The translations under genes were made by a program, and so were the position numbers. Shown piece by piece: positions 46,156-58,997 of a DNA stretch of 64,000 nt (position 1 is the first letter of the stretch; the number at the start of each line of letters is the position of its first letter). Below the pieces are notes generated by a model. It did not search any database. It was not told the DNA's origin and saw only the letters and a list, made by a program, of their open reading frames with translations. The stretch lies in NCBI GenBank assembly GCA_043228905.1, contig JBHGNT010000001.1, positions 24,676,001 through 24,740,000 on the forward strand, read 5' to 3'. The stretch comes from Azolla caroliniana (taxonomy: Eukaryota > Polypodiophyta).

Positions 46156-48819
46156 TTTATATGTTGGAATGGCGTGGAGATACATATCTGGACAATGGTT
46201 ATGGTTGGACTTTCATACCATTGGTTCAGTCCCTTGCTTTGTAAGCTACAGATCAGAGGTCAGTTCCCTCAAATGACAATTGGCTCCCTTTTTTAGTGAA
46301 AGAAGAAGAAGAAATATGTATTTTGAGCCTGAAGGAATGTATCTTTTTGTAAAATGTGTTTTTCAACACAAATTTCTCGTTGGTGAAACTTGATCTTTTC
46401 TGTTTTGGAATTCATCACAGCTGGATTAAAATGATCTCTTCTGTCCGGTTGGGGAATGTATGCCGATGGGGCTCATGCTTTCTAGCTTTATTTTCTTCAT
46501 CCGCGCAGTACCTCATGTGCGTGGTTTTTGCAGAAGGTAGTGCAGGTAAATCTCCATCTTTCAAGTAAATTGTATAATCTTGTATTGACATTCTTTTAGG
46601 CTAAAGTGCACTCCAAATTTTGGATATTTAATGTGAATATCCCTGGGTTCTCAGAAATCGTTAGGATACCCCCTACGAAGTTAATCTTATACTCTAGAGA
46701 AATATTCTAGTATTTTTGAAAAACTTTGCGAGGTATTTACCTGAACATGGATGTTTTGGTGTTTCCAAGTTTTTTGTCAATGCTTTCGATTACAATAGTT
46801 CAGTTTGATGATGTGGAATGTGATGTCTAACAGGTTCTTGCTTGTGAGGTCGATCCTCCGCCTCCACCTCTGCTGTCACACATTGAGTACATAAATATAT
46901 ACATATATCATCATATAAGAAAAATTTGCAAGCTTTAAGCAAAAGCCTTTAGTTTACATGGATGTGTTCATTTGGAGTTTCAAGATACCTTTCTAAAGAA
47001 GAAAAGAAACAGGTGATGGCACTCATAATCTTGCCATCACTTCTTTCTTCCCTCATTGTGGGGGGTGGGGAAGAGAATTTTTTTGTAAGAGAACATCGAC
47101 TTCTTGACTCTGACCCTCTTAGATCAGATCATAGCTTGTAAATAGATAGAAAAAGGGAGCTTTCTCATTCCTAACTTTGTATTGCCAACCTGATCCTCAT
47201 TTTGGGATTTATACGATGCTAGTGATTCCAAGTGCTATTTCCAAAAGCTGTGGGTTGACACATTCCTTTGTGATGAAAAATGTTCTTTGATCTGTTTACT
47301 CATTTTCATTTTGCTTTTTTGACTAGCAATGTGTTTTCTTTCTCCTTTACATGCTCAGGCCACTTATTCATCATTATGTTGATTTTTTATAGACAAGTCT
47401 CTATGCTGCTTAAACTGAACTATTATTTTATCCACTCAATTTGTTTTGTTCTTTTTTGAGTATTTGTCACATATGTGTAAGAATCATGTAATGATATATG
47501 AACTTCGATGACATGGATAGCAGGAATTGAAGTAAACTTGGGAGGCTTTGGCATTGCACATTATTGTTTACAAAAAATCCCTTTTGGTATGGCTGTTGTG
47601 TACCAACTTATATGTAGTCTGTATATCTGTATATGGAGCTTGCCCACTTACTGTTACTTTTTTAATACAAAAATTTGTTCGCTTGAGGTGCGATACAAAT
47701 AAACATTGCAGCACATTGCAAAGCTCTGAAGCTATCTATTTGAGTTCCACTCACTTGGTAATGTTCCACTCACTTGGTTTTTTGCGGATTCAGAATCCAT
47801 TAGATTTGTCAGTTTCCTGTAATAACTTGTGCTGGCATGATCCTTTTTATGTTTGCGTTTTTGTGTGCATGTAAGTGAAACATGATAGACAGTTTTTGAA
47901 GACTATTTTTTGGTTTTCTGTGAATACGATGTTGGTTAGCTATACAAATTTCCTCTTTTTTGTTGCTCACCATTGGCTTGCTTTTGCTGATTCAAACTCA
48001 ATTATCTTTTTCTTTAAAACTTGCTTTATGGCTTGAACTTGCTACTAGCATGTATCATTTTCATCCCCATGGAAGCGTTGGTTAAACACCAAGCCATTAA
48101 GGCTCTCATTATTATGTATGTTGCTTCTAAGCTTTCCACTTTTAGGTCTATGTGACAAAAAGTAGAACTTATTCATTGGGTAAATTATTGTGACAATTGT
48201 TGGGGCGCATGATGGTTTTGGATTACTATACAATTGGAAATTTGTAGTAATGATTGTGAAAAATGAGTGTTTAAGAATAAAATAATCTTTGCAAATGTGT
48301 ACTTGTATTGTCACCTCATGGATAATGCTTGTTACAACTTTTGATGATAAGGTGTCTCAAGCGTATAAAATAAAACATATTTGTACTTCAATTGTTTATA
48401 ATATGTTTTATGGTAGATATAAAACAATAGATCTGTTGAATAATTGCACTTATTTGTAGGGAGTACTATGTGGGTGTTTCGTGATACAAGGTGCTTTCTC
48501 CTCTCACCTTGTTAGTGTGATAACACACCTATTGCCCTACATTCTTGGTGGTTCAAGATACAATTAATGCTAGACTATGTCGAGAATATCAAACCATAAA
48601 TTTATTTCCATAATTCATGATATCTATCATGGCACATGAGATTGGTATTTAATAAGGAGGTGAGGATAAGGGTAATCATGTAGAGAGCCTAACCCATTTT
48701 CACCCCATCATCTACAAAAGAGGTCAACTTAATGAAAATGATCAATGCTAGCTCCCAAGAAGATAGAGAGATTTTGTTATTGCCATTGGTGTTTTATTAT
48801 AGTAATACAATTTGTCTAG
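46156..48819. other. PWR 3' untranslated region and intergenic DNA
   Basis: The first few hundred bases are probably the PWR 3' UTR. A GAAGAAGAAGAAATATG stretch near 46303 is followed by T-rich DNA, and no canonical AATAAA is close. Short open stretches at 46356-46568 and 47508-47874 show no known motif. I see no second gene. Confidence 0.45.
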
Positions 48820-49752
48820 TGTCAAATACACGAGGTTTCCTATTATAGTTGGCATAAAAATGTGCTCTATCTTGAATTGTTTATATATTGTCTCGTGCAA
48901 TATGCAACATATGTTCCATATCCCTTCAAAAGTTTTGTGTACTTCTCATGATGTATATTAACATCAACCAGGCTTGGTGGTGGAAAGCCATATATCAACA
49001 TAAAGGGACTATATCCTTGGAACTATTATAAGCAAACTCCAAAATTGGGATATAATGTTTCCATTTTGGTGGCTTCGCAGTAAGGTAAATTCTAACTTCT
49101 TAAGACTTGCTTCCAAAAGTCACTAGCAAACTTTGAATCTTGATCACTCACTATATCTATTGGTAACCCATAAAAAGGAAATAACTCATCGATGAATTGG
49201 TAAGCCCATTTAGAAGTGGTACTATGGTTTTTGTGGCAACCTGGCCATTTTAGTTAGTTTGACAACTACAAGCCAAATGACATTATGGATTTTGGGTGTG
49301 GAACGCTTCCATAGCTATACTTTCCCATTTATTGTTGGGAATGTCCAAGGGATGTAAAAGTCCAACGGGTCGCTCGACTTTGTTAACTTGACATTGATGA
49401 CATTTAGTCACATAATTATGTATGTCATGACATAACTTAGACCAATAGAAGTGAGTGGAGATGAGAACGAGTGTGCGATGTATTCCAGGGTGCTGTACGG
49501 AGGATGCATCGTGGCATTAAAAAAGGATTCTCTTTTTGACCTCAGGAAAATCTGGAATACAAACCTTCTCATTACAATTGAGGAGACCGTTAGTAATGTG
49601 GAAGGATTCCTTCGAGGGTGTGGTGATATATGTTCAACACTCAACTCTTGCCTAGTGTTTTGCAAAATAATTGTCATCTGGATACTTACCTCGAAGGGCG
49701 ATCATAAAGATATGATGTTATTTTAGTGAAGCTAAGCATGTTAAATTCACGC
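48820..49752 (-). pseudogene. Integrase-region fragment of the element A/E family
   Basis: This minus-strand stretch aligns by eye with 53590-54650 of element E (integrase core to the RNase H-integrase connection). Examples are GCAATATGCAACATAT, GTATATTAACATCAACC and GAAGCTAAGCATGTTAA at matching relative positions. It has several internal deletions and many substitutions and carries no LTR. Similarity stops sharply at about 49752, next to the start of the copia debris. It is an old third copy of the chromovirus. Confidence 0.8.
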
Positions 49753-49850
49753 CTCCTTACCGGTTCGTCCTTCATCCGGTTCTCACCGGTTCTCCTTACC
49801 CCATCCGGAGGGACCAAAATGCAATTTTCACGTAGTGTGCGAATTACACT
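49753..49850. other. Junction segment before the copia element
   Basis: Short C-rich stretch with repeated CCGGTTC motifs, ending CACGTAGTGTGCGAATTACA. A very similar word (CATAGTGTGTGATTCACACT) occurs at 17870. No gene. Confidence 0.5.
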
Positions 49851-50720
49851 ACGACAACTTAAGCATTGGCGGGAGTCGGTATTTCGTCTCTTTCATCGAT
49901 GATTTCAGTCAACATACTTGGATCTATTTGATCGAGAAGAAGAGCAAAGTCTTCTCATGCTTCCGGAACTTAAAGAATCATGTAGAGCGAGAACTGGAAG
50001 GAAGATTAAGTGTTTGAGATCGGATGGTGGAAAACAATACTTTTCCGGCCAGTTCACTAGTTATTTGCAGACCAAGGGAATTCGTCGAGAGTTCTCATGC
50101 AGATACACGTCGAAGCAGAACGGTGTGGCCGAACATCAGAATCGGACGTTGGTAGAAGCAGCAAGGGCGATGCTAGAAGAGAAGCAATTCAGCCAGCCGT
50201 CTACATACAGAATCGGATATCTGCCCTCAGGGACCAAGGTGTCGCCGCACGCGCTGTATTTCGAGTGAAAGCCGAATTTGGTGCACCTTCGGGTATTCGA
50301 CAACATTGCGTATGTGCATGTGCCAGATGAAAAGCGGAAGAAATTGATATACTTTGGAGCACAACAGTGTGGCCAAACATCAGAATCAGACGTTGGTAGA
50401 AGCAACATGGGCGATGCTAGAAGAGAAGCAAAATTGGCTAGTCGTCTACATATAGAATCATATATCTACCCTCAAGGGCGAAGGTGTCACCGCACGAACT
50501 GTATTTCGAGTGGAAGCCGAATTTGGCGCACCTTCAGGTATTTGGCAGCATTGCATATGTGCATGTTCCAGATGAAAAGCGGAAGAAACTGGATGCAAAA
50601 TCCGAGAATTGCATCCTGGTTGGCTACTCTAACGAGTAGAAGGTGTATAAGTGCTACAACCCCAATTTGAAGCATGTCCGAGTTAGCCGTGATGTCTTCT
50701 TCGACGAATCAACATCTTGG
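49851..50720 (+). pseudogene. Copia integrase, broken
   Basis: Two frames give the copia integrase core. GGSRYFVSFIDDFSQHTWIY comes first, then GRKIKCLRSDGGKQYFSG (second catalytic D) and KQNGVAEHQNRTLVEAARAM (catalytic E). The sequence between 50119 and 50606 is present twice, out of frame. After the second copy come KLDAKSENC-like residues and SNEXKVYKCYNP-like residues in other frames, the usual C-terminal integrase segment. A true integrase would need one frame; this has stops and shifts throughout. Confidence 0.82.
50119..50606 (+). repeat. Tandem duplication of 244 bp in copia integrase
   Basis: Copies 50119-50362 and 50363-50606 both start AACRGTGTGGCC and contain CAGATGAAAAGCGGAAGAAA near the end. 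They differ at many positions. Confidence 0.85.
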
Positions 50721-51119
50721 TACCTCGCATCACCCAAATCCGAGCCGATTACTGCGGATGGGATGATAGGATAATCCGACTTCCCTCTGGATCAGTGGAC
50801 CGAATCCGGATTGGTAGAGCCGGAGCGGTCAACCAGAGGACGAGCCGACGAGTGGCGAAGACTCGACTGTGCTCTCCCCGCGCAAGGAACCAAGGAGAGG
50901 ATTCCCAAGCAAAGAGAATGGGAAGAACAAGATGCCAGAATATGACACCGGTAGGGAAGAGTCGGATCGGAGCAACTTCGGAAAGTAAGAAGACGGACCT
51001 CCGAAGAAGAGGTCGGAGTCAGCCAAGAGGGGCAGAGCAGAAATTGCGCCGATCTACCCGCCAGAAACACCCCATAGTTAGGTACAGATATAACGAGTAT
51101 GGTGCATCATTATGCGTAC

Positions 51120-51456
51120 ATGGCAAAGGTGGCAACCGTGCGTGAGCCGGAGAGGTATGTAGAAGTAGCTAAGGATCTGAAATGGTAGAAGGCCATAGAG
51201 GAAGAGATGCGCACGCTCATGGAAAATGAGACATGGGACTTGGTGGACATACCAAAAGGAGTGGAGCGGATTGGTTGTCCGTGAGTATACAAAGTCAAAT
51301 ACAACACCGACTGCTCCGTCAACCGGTACAAGACCTGGTTAGTGGCAAAGGGCTATGCGGAGGAGCACGACATCGACTACGATGAGACGTTTGCACTGGT
51401 CGCAAAGATGACGACCGACCGCGTCTTGCTTGTGGTGGCAACGACAAAGGGGTGGT
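51120..51456 (+). pseudogene. Copia reverse transcriptase, N-terminal part
   Basis: From about 51185 the frame reads EEEMRTLMENETWDLVDIPK, then (after a TGA where W is expected) VYKVKYNTDCSVNRYK and LVAKGYAEEHDIDYDETFAL, ending ATTKGW at 51455. This is the finger region of copia reverse transcriptase. The reading continues at 60419 beyond element C. Confidence 0.85.
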
Positions 51457-51482
51457 TGTCCGCACTTGGTGTGTCCGTGACA
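51457..51482 (+). repeat. Element C 5' LTR remnant
   Basis: TGTC followed by CGCACTTGGTGTGTCCGTGA and CA. All but the first bases match the end of the LTR at 60397-60418. Confidence 0.65.
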
Positions 51483-51689
51483 ATTTGTTCACCTTCCAAC
51501 TAGAAGCATCACCCGTCTCCGTCAATAGCCTTGCGTCTAGAGTTACCATCATCACTGTACCATCATCAACATCGCTTCATTTCCTATCTACCTCGCCATT
51601 TCTATCTCCTAGTTTCTGCTCATAAATTTCATTCGCTTTTAGTTCTCCTCATCATTGTCTCTATTTTTTAGTTTCTTTCTCATTCGTGT

Positions 51690-52670
51690 TTGTGTTCTAG
51701 TTCCTGGTGAGGACCGCACAAGGCCGCTCACTCCCGTTGGTGTTTGTGTTCCAGTTCCCGGTGAGGGCTGCACAAGGCCACTCACTCCCGTTGGTGTTCG
51801 TGTTCGTGTTCCAGGTGAGGGCCGCACAAGGTCGCTCACTCCTGTTGGTGTTCGTGTTCCAGTTCCCGGTGAGGGCCGCACAAGGCCGCTCACTCCCTTT
51901 GGTGTTCGTGTTCTAGTTCCCAGTGAGGTCCACACAAGGCCGCTCACTCCCGTTGGTGTTCGTGTTCCAGTTCCCGGTGAGGGCCTCATGGTCGCTCACG
52001 CCTGTTCCCGGTGAGGGCCGCATGGTCGCTCACACCCATTCGTGTTCCTGTTCCCGGTGAGGGCCGCACATGGCCGCTCACTCCCGTTCGTGTTCCTGTT
52101 TCCGGTGAGGGCCGCATGGTCGCTCACTCCCATTCGTGTTGCAGTCTTCGGTGAGGACCGCACATGGTCGCTCACTCCAGTTATTTTTCATGTTCCACAT
52201 CCTGACGAGGACCGACATGGTCTCTCATGCCCATTGCGATTCATGTTCTAGTTCTCGGTGAGGACCACACATGGTCTCTCACACACGTTGGTGTTCGTGT
52301 TCCAACTCTTGGCGAGGACCGACATGGTCTCTCATGCCCGTTGGTGTTCGTGTTCCAGTCTCCGGTGAGGACCACACATGGTCGCTCACTCCAACTATTG
52401 TTCGTGTTCGAGATCCCGGTGAGGACCGACATGGTCGCTCATGCCCGTTGTTGTTCATGTTCCAGTTCCCGGTGAGGACCACACATCGTCGATTATTCCC
52501 GTTCGTGTTCTTGTTCTTGGTGAGGGCCACATGGTCACTCACTCGTTCGTGTTCCAATTCTCGGTGAGGACAACATGGTTGCTCACGCCCATTGGTGTTC
52601 GTGTTCCAACTCTCAGCGAGGACCATTCCAGTTCCCGGCAAGGACCACACATGGTCACTCATGCCCCTTG
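51690..52670. repeat. 54-bp minisatellite inside element C, left part
   Basis: About 18 head-to-tail units built on TTCCCGGTGAGGGCCGCACA and GGCCGCTCACTCCCGTTGGT. The spacing of the GGTGAGG word is 54 bp in the first six intervals (51706, 51760, 51814, 51868, 51922, 51976), and 34-54 bp later. Because 54 is a multiple of three, stretches without stops exist on both strands, but they are not genes. Confidence 0.93.
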
Positions 52671-52675
52671 GTGTT

Positions 52676-53140
52676 TATTAGAGATTAGGTACTAAAGTAA
52701 GCATAAAATAAGGATATATCAATGATAGATCTAGAAAGAATAGAGAGAAAAGAGAGAAAGAAGGGTGCCGATCCACCCGACCACCCCCGAGCGAAGGGAT
52801 CGAGACGGACTCGAGCCTCGATCGGCGTCCCATACCACCGCCTTGGCGTCGAGTCGTACCTGGACGATAGCGCGCTTGCTACAAGAGTCGTTCCACTCAC
52901 GGACAGAGTCTCGACGTAGTCAATGCATGCCCAAATGAGGGTAGCTAGGCCTCTTATTTATAGTAATTCTCAAGGCCCCCAGCCATGTTCACACTTGGCC
53001 TCATGGGTTGTCTCAATCCCGAGGATTAAAAGTAATCCTCCCCTTCTTTACACTCTTTGTTTAACCCTCACACTTATCCACGTGTATAGAATACTACGAC
53101 AATTCTCACCACGGGATATTATATGGTCATGCCCGTAACA
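52676..53140 (-). repeat. Element E 3' LTR
   Basis: 465 bp; read on the minus strand it begins TGTTACGGGCATGACC and ends CTCTAATA. It is nearly identical to 59259-59723. Confidence 0.95.
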
Positions 53141-56100
53141 TACTCCCCCTCTTTAAAACATTGCACTCTTGCAATGGAAAGTTAGGGAAGTTAGTTCTTA
53201 GAGTCGTTTCGCGTTCCCATGTGGCATCTTTGATTGATTTATCCATCCATTTTATTTTAAATTCTCGGATTTCCTTAGCACGTAATTTTTTTGTTTTAAC
53301 ATCGAGAATTCTTTGTGGTACATGTGGTTTAGAAGATAAATCTTCAGAAGTAACCAGAGTTTCAGTTGTAACTGTATTGTCGCCAGAACCTAGAAGTTCT
53401 TTTAGACGACTTACATGAAAGACTGGATGGATTCCAACACCATCGGGAAGAGCGAGACGATAGGCTGATGATCCAATGCGTTTGAGGACTGTAAAAGGTC
53501 CACAAAACCGTGGGGCTAACTTAGCGCACTTACCCGTAGACAATGTCTTAGAATTGTGAGGTACACGTAAAAATACCTTCTGTCCAGGGCTGAATACACG
53601 AGGTTGCCTGTGATGATCGGCATAAAAACGCTCTCTATCTTGAGCTGTTTTTATATTATCCCGTGCAATATGCAACATATCTTGCATATCCCGAAGAAAG
53701 TTTTGCGTACTTCGCAACTCATCATGATGTATATTAACATCAATCGGGGCTCGTGGCTGAAATCCATACATCAACATAAAAGGACTATATCCCGTCGACG
53801 TATGCTTGGAGCTGTTATAAACAAACTCCAAAATTGGGAGATAACGTTCCCATTTTGTTGGTTTTGCACCAACGTATGCTCGAAGCATGTCCTCAATAAT
53901 TTGATTTACTCGTTCTGTCTGTCCATCGGATTGAGGATGATCCGTGGAGCTCATGCTCAACGTAGTTTCTAACTTCTTAAAGACTTGCGTCCAGAAGTCA
54001 CTAGTAAACTTCGGATCTCGGTCACTCACGATATCCATCGGTAACCCGTAAAAACGAAATAACTCATCAACGAATTGGTAAGCCAATTCAGGAGCTGTTA
54101 CCGTGGTTTTAGTAGCAATAAATCTGGCCATTTTAGTTAGTCTGTCAACCACAACCCATATGGCATCATGACCTTTTTGGGTGCGAGGAAGGCTAACAAT
54201 AAAATCCATGGATATACTTTCCCACTTATTATTGGGAATGTCCAAGGGATGTAAAAGTCCTGCGGCTTTAAGTCGCTCGGCTTTGTTAACCTGACATTGG
54301 TGACATTTAGTCACATAGCTATGTATGTCAGGACGCATCTTAGGCCAATAAAATTGAGTGGAGATGAGAACGAGTGTACGATGTATTCCAGGGTGCCCTG
54401 CTGAGGGTGCATCATGGCATTCAAAAAGAATTCTCTTTTTGACCTCAGGTAAATCTGGAACACAAACCTTCCCATTACGGTAGAGCAGACCGTTAGCAAT
54501 GTGGAAGTATTCCTTCGAGGGTGTGGTGGTGTCTGTTCCAGACTCGACTCTTGCCCAGTATTTTGCAAAATAATTGTCATCAGGATACTTTCCTCGAAGG
54601 TGATCATAAAGATCTGATGTTATTTCAGTGAAGCTAAGCATGTTAACTTCACGGATGCGACTTAGTGCATCAGCGACAGTATTCATGGAACCTTTACGAT
54701 ATCGTATGGAAAAATCAAAGTCCTGGATGAGATCAGCCCATCGTGCCTTACGACCTTTCAGGTCTTGTTGGTCACAAAAATATTTCAAGGACTCGTGGTC
54801 CGTAGTTACCACAAAGCGATTTCCATAAAGATAATGGCGCCATGTTTTGAGCGCATGTATAACCGCAAATAATTCCTTTTCTTGAACGGTATACCGACAT
54901 TGAGCAGAATCAAGTTTCTTACTCTCGAATGCTATTGGTTTACCATCTTGATACAAGACAACACCTATAGCATAATCGCTTGCGTCGGTTTCAACCTCAA
55001 AAGGTTTTGAAGGATCAGGTAAAAGAAGTGAAGGAGCCTTGCATACCAAGTCCTTGAGTTCCTTAAAGGCGAGGTCTAGTGTAGCATTCCACACAATAGG
55101 TTTTGTAGACTTACGCGTTTGACCTTTTAGAAGATCAGTAAACGGCGTCGTCAATTGTGAGTAATTACGAAGAGATTTTCGCAAAAATCCGACAAAACCA
55201 AGGAATGATCGAACTTCTCGAATATTCCGAAGAGTGGGCCAAAGCTTGATTTTCTCGATGCGAGAAGGATCAATTTCAACTCCTCGTTCGGTTATGAGAT
55301 GTCCAAGATAAGTAATTGATTTCTTGAAGAACTCACATTTTGAGATCTTCGCGTAAAATTGTTTGTCACGCAATATTTGTAAAACAAAGCGGACATGTCT
55401 AGCATGTTCTTGTAATGTACGGCTATAAACTAAAATATCATCTAAGAAGATAACGACAAATTTTCCAAGTTGTTCTCGGAAAATGTCATTCATTTCTTGT
55501 TGAAATGTAGCCGGAGCATTGGTCAAACCAAAAGGCATAACCAAAAACTCATAATGGCCGTAGCGCGTACGAAATGCTGTTTTAGGAACATCGTCCTCAC
55601 TTATTCGTATTTGATGGTAGCCAGTACGGAGATCAAGTTTCGTAAAATACCGAGCTCCCTGGAGACGGTCAATTAGATCGTCAGCCCGGGGCAATGGGTA
55701 CGAATTCTTGATCGTCACTTTATTCAAGCGTCGGTAATTAATACACATACGCCATGTGCCCTCTTTCTTTTTAACCAAGAGAACTGGTGCACCCCATGGA
55801 GATTTACTATAACGTATATAACCCATTCGTAAATAGTCCTTAAGTTGCTTAGCTACCTCATCCTCTTCAGATCGACTTAGGCGATACGGAGGTATACTAA
55901 TGGGTGCAATGCCAGGTACAATATCTATACGATGGTCTATATTACGTTTAGGAGGTAAACCATCGGGTAGTTCACTCGGAAAAACATCACGAAAATCGTT
56001 TACGATTTCATCAAGTTGTTTTTGTTCAAAATATGTTAATTGACCCGAGACATTATCGATATTGTAAACGTGAATGTCCGGATCAAGTACACAATAAAAT

Positions 56101-57560
56101 AACGTAGAACAAGACAACTCGGATATTGATGGACACGAGGTAACAATCGAGAGGGATTGTTTTGTTACACATTGAATAAAATGCGTACAATCGTTGAGTA
56201 CAAAAGAAATGGAATGGCGAACCCAATCAATAAATAAAGAAGAGCTTTTATTATAAAACCAGGGATAACCCAGTATTACATCGGTGGTACTAAGATTCAT
56301 TACATGGAAGTCTACTTCCTCTATATAGGTATCAATAGAAATTCCTAAAGAATGAATCGCCCCGTTGATGTGTTGTACTCTTCCATCAGCCAAGTGCACC
56401 GTGTAGGTGTGATCACTTACGGTGGGTTGGATTCCCCATATCTGTACCAAACGATCATTAACAAAATTGTGTGAGCTTCCCGAATCAAATAAAAATTGTA
56501 CGGGAGATCCATTGATATACCCGTTTGCACGTAGTAAATCATTGGGACCCAATACATAATGAGGGAAAGAACATTGACAATTACTCAAATGATGTGTATA
56601 GACCTGAAGGACATTAGGAATCTGACCTTTATGGTCTGTAGCTTTAGGTTTGGCGTCGTGCTCTTTTCGTTGGAGCTTACGACATTGCTCTTTTGTATGA
56701 CCCTTCTTTTTGCAGAATACGCAAAAAGGATGTTGTCGCTTATAATCGCGATCCATGAATTCGTTGGGTGTCTTGCGTTTCCCAACGAATTGCGACTGCT
56801 TAGTCTCGGGCGCTTCGTTGGGTTTGTTATGGTCCTTCTTCGAAGTGCGTTGATAGCGAAGAACTATCTCAACGGCCTCTTCGAAGGATTTTGGATCCTT
56901 ATCGTGCACTATCCAGTGATAGTCCGAATTGGGGATGCCATTGACAAAACAAGCTATTAACCAATTGTCCCCTTCTAGACCCGATTTTTGGATTTGGGTT
57001 CTAGCATGGTGGACATAGTCTTCTAGCGAGGAAAATTTCCTGCTAGAGAGGTTCATTAAAGCTTGTGCTGCCTCGGTTCGAGAGGGAGGTTGTAGAAATT
57101 GACCCTTGAAAACTGTGACAAAGTCTGTCCAAGTCTCGGGCAATCTCCCCAAAGTTCGGAGCCCACGCCACCAAGCGGCGGCCTTACCCCCTAGTTCTTG
57201 GCCGACATATGCAATCTTCGTACTATCTGGCGTGGGATAGAGCTCAAAATGAGACTCCCATCGGCCCAGCCACGTGCAGATTGCTTCTTCGGTTCTTTCC
57301 TTTTTATCTCCCGTAAATGGCTTTACGACAAATGATGGTTCACCCTGACGCTCATCAGGTATATTAATCTCATTTTGGAGACTAATGACTCGTGCCTCGA
57401 GAGCACTTTGAGATTGCCGAAATTCGGTCAACTGCTGCGCGGTTGAACTAAGGAAATGTTGTACTTGTAAAATATACGCCTCAATGGACATTGTCCCAGG
57501 AGGATTTCCTTGAGGTCTTTCCGCTTGAGCGGAGGGCATCGGGTCGTTATTCTGAGCCAT
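53127..57560 (-). CDS. Element E Gag-Pol polyprotein with chromodomain
   Basis: One frame of 1477 residues from ATG 57560 ([12 protein letters not shown]), chosen because element A's gag starts at the same place; the frame stays open 30 codons further upstream. Domains in order: capsid (about 65-200); zinc knuckle [14 protein letters not shown] (280-293); protease with [13 protein letters not shown] (D at 359); reverse transcriptase with FLDD (first D at 707); RNase H with [11 protein letters not shown] (about 850); integrase HHCC (about 1048-1090); DDE core (D in SMDFIVS, D in SDRDPKF, E in GQTERVN); GPF/Y region ([10 protein letters not shown]); and a C-terminal chromodomain-like segment, [20 protein letters not shown] (about 1407-1457). 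It makes the particle and carries out reverse transcription and integration. The stop lies inside the 3' LTR. All catalytic residues I can check are present. Confidence 0.95.
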   Translation of the reverse strand: MAQNNDPMPSAQAERPQGNPPGTMSIEAYILQVQHFLSSTAQQLTEFRQSQSALEARVISLQNEINIPDERQGEPSFVVKPFTGDKKERTEEAICTWLGRWESHFELYPTPDSTKIAYVGQELGGKAAAWWRGLRTLGRLPETWTDFVTVFKGQFLQPPSRTEAAQALMNLSSRKFSSLEDYVHHARTQIQKSGLEGDNWLIACFVNGIPNSDYHWIVHDKDPKSFEEAVEIVLRYQRTSKKDHNKPNEAPETKQSQFVGKRKTPNEFMDRDYKRQHPFCVFCKKKGHTKEQCRKLQRKEHDAKPKATDHKGQIPNVLQVYTHHLSNCQCSFPHYVLGPNDLLRANGYINGSPVQFLFDSGSSHNFVNDRLVQIWGIQPTVSDHTYTVHLADGRVQHINGAIHSLGISIDTYIEEVDFHVMNLSTTDVILGYPWFYNKSSSLFIDWVRHSISFVLNDCTHFIQCVTKQSLSIVTSCPSISELSCSTLFYCVLDPDIHVYNIDNVSGQLTYFEQKQLDEIVNDFRDVFPSELPDGLPPKRNIDHRIDIVPGIAPISIPPYRLSRSEEDEVAKQLKDYLRMGYIRYSKSPWGAPVLLVKKKEGTWRMCINYRRLNKVTIKNSYPLPRADDLIDRLQGARYFTKLDLRTGYHQIRISEDDVPKTAFRTRYGHYEFLVMPFGLTNAPATFQQEMNDIFREQLGKFVVIFLDDILVYSRTLQEHARHVRFVLQILRDKQFYAKISKCEFFKKSITYLGHLITERGVEIDPSRIEKIKLWPTLRNIREVRSFLGFVGFLRKSLRNYSQLTTPFTDLLKGQTRKSTKPIVWNATLDLAFKELKDLVCKAPSLLLPDPSKPFEVETDASDYAIGVVLYQDGKPIAFESKKLDSAQCRYTVQEKELFAVIHALKTWRHYLYGNRFVVTTDHESLKYFCDQQDLKGRKARWADLIQDFDFSIRYRKGSMNTVADALSRIREVNMLSFTEITSDLYDHLRGKYPDDNYFAKYWARVESGTDTTTPSKEYFHIANGLLYRNGKVCVPDLPEVKKRILFECHDAPSAGHPGIHRTLVLISTQFYWPKMRPDIHSYVTKCHQCQVNKAERLKAAGLLHPLDIPNNKWESISMDFIVSLPRTQKGHDAIWVVVDRLTKMARFIATKTTVTAPELAYQFVDELFRFYGLPMDIVSDRDPKFTSDFWTQVFKKLETTLSMSSTDHPQSDGQTERVNQIIEDMLRAYVGAKPTKWERYLPILEFVYNSSKHTSTGYSPFMLMYGFQPRAPIDVNIHHDELRSTQNFLRDMQDMLHIARDNIKTAQDRERFYADHHRQPRVFSPGQKVFLRVPHNSKTLSTGKCAKLAPRFCGPFTVLKRIGSSAYRLALPDGVGIHPVFHVSRLKELLGSGDNTVTTETLVTSEDLSSKPHVPQRILDVKTKKLRAKEIREFKIKWMDKSIKDATWERETTLRTNFPNFPLQECNVLKRGSMLRA
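53141..53154 (-). promoter_or_regulatory. Element E polypurine tract
   Basis: AAAGAGGGGGAGTA on the minus strand abuts the 3' LTR and lies inside the coding frame. Confidence 0.88.
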
Positions 57561-58000
57561 TGAATGATTATTTCTGGCAAAGAAATAAGATAAGGTCAGA
57601 CAAATAGTCATAACATCTTGTCGTGGTGTAAACATATCATGGGCAAACATTAATCGATATCATGATCTCACGTCAATACCCCTCTAGACGTATGAGATGA
57701 GGTTCAAGATCAGGTTACTATGGTAACACAGAGGTGTTTTAAAAACCATGGGGGTGACAAATGAATGCCTTTCCCTGATCTCTATATCGATTTTTTTCAT
57801 GGCGGCTCCCCGAGGCTCAACCATGTATGTTCGCGTCATGAATAGTTTATACACGAAAAAAATGTTAACAATAACTATGTTTCTGTGCCCACATATGTGG
57901 TTTCGGCTCTTTAAGTCCTATTACGAGGACCCCGAAGTGCACTTAGACCTAAAGTCTAAACATGTATTATAGTCATATGTATCAACGATGTTGTATGGTG

Positions 58001-58072
58001 TTGGTCATATTTGAACTCGAGACCTCGAGGACAAATACATTAAACACTTGAGCCAACCAAGTAGATTGCGCG
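58001..58072 (-). repeat. tRNA-like segment in the element E leader
   Basis: Minus-strand TTGGTTGGCTCAAGTGTT (A-box-like) and CTCGAGTTCAAATATGACC (B-box-like) at tRNA-like spacing. It is the partner of 10058-10130 in element A. Confidence 0.5.
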
Positions 58073-58755
58073 TCTTGAATGTTTAATGTTTGAGGCGTAT
58101 TCGAGATATGCGAGGCATTTGCCCCTATATGTTTTTTTTAAAAGAAACATATAGGTCAAGTGGCCTTATTTCTCCCTCATTTATTACCCACTATGGTTGT
58201 ACGCTACCTACCCTCAAGCCTCGTAAGTACAATGGCATATGCCAAAGTGTAACCTAATGGTCAAGCCGAATGAGCCCTTGTGTCTTCGTAGGCTCATGTG
58301 GCCCATCACATGGTCACGTCATTACGAATGGCGCTCGTAAGAACGAGCTCATGGTGGCATCGTATCCATGTAACGAGGGGAGATGTTGGATACGTGTGTC
58401 ATTAGAGCGACCCTACTTGATGTGGATCAAGCCCGACGTATTCAACATCATTTTGGCTATACGAGGTTCGTTATGTAACGAAAGATCAAAGTGACCAACG
58501 GGAATTTCAACAATAAAAATTGTTGATAAAAGGGATGGTGACAACGCCATTCTCACAAAAATGTGAGGATGGCCACCAAAATCCTCTCCCCAATTAGGAA
58601 AACATTTGATATAAATCACGTAATCTAAAATATACACATATGTCAATATATCACATATATACGATCAGAGACGTATATAAGTGACCACATATGCGTATAC
58701 TAAATGAATCGTTTTTTTTATATAGCCAACAATGATGTATTCGGGATACGTAATC

Positions 58756-58997
58756 GAGGCATATACCTCTACGCACACGAAACATCCGAAAATAAGGTTA
58801 AGCGTAATTCGCAATTGAGGTATTGACCTCTTACGCATAGTAAATCCAACGCATATCATTTCGAACGAAGCGAGGTATTGACCTCGTACGCGAACGTAAC
58901 ATATGTTCGTGAACGTAATACGCAATTGAGGTAGTAACCTCGTACGCATACGACACTCATCACATATGATTTATATGTCAAACGAGGTATTGACCTC
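58756..58997 (-). repeat. Five palindromic boxes in the element E leader
   Basis: GAGGCATATACCTC (58756-58769), GAGGTATTGACCTC (58817-58830, 58872-58885 and 58984-58997) and GAGGTAGTAACCTC (58928-58941). Start-to-start spacing is 61, 55, 56 and 56 bp. Each can form a 5-bp stem with a 4-base loop. Confidence 0.88.

Noticed and set aside
46356-47874. Possible further exons downstream of PWR
   Set aside because: PWR ends with a stop at 46155 after its expected C-terminal region. The later open stretches lack good splice sites in phase and known motifs.
51690-52670. Regular repeats considered as a CRISPR-like array
   Set aside because: The whole 54-bp unit is repeated with no unique spacers, and the genome is plant nuclear.
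51639-52695. Several open stretches on both strands (VPGEGRTRPLTPVGVRV-type repeats)
   Set aside because: They are translations of the 54-bp minisatellite. Since 54 is a multiple of three, stop-free frames on both strands are expected. No start context or conserved protein.
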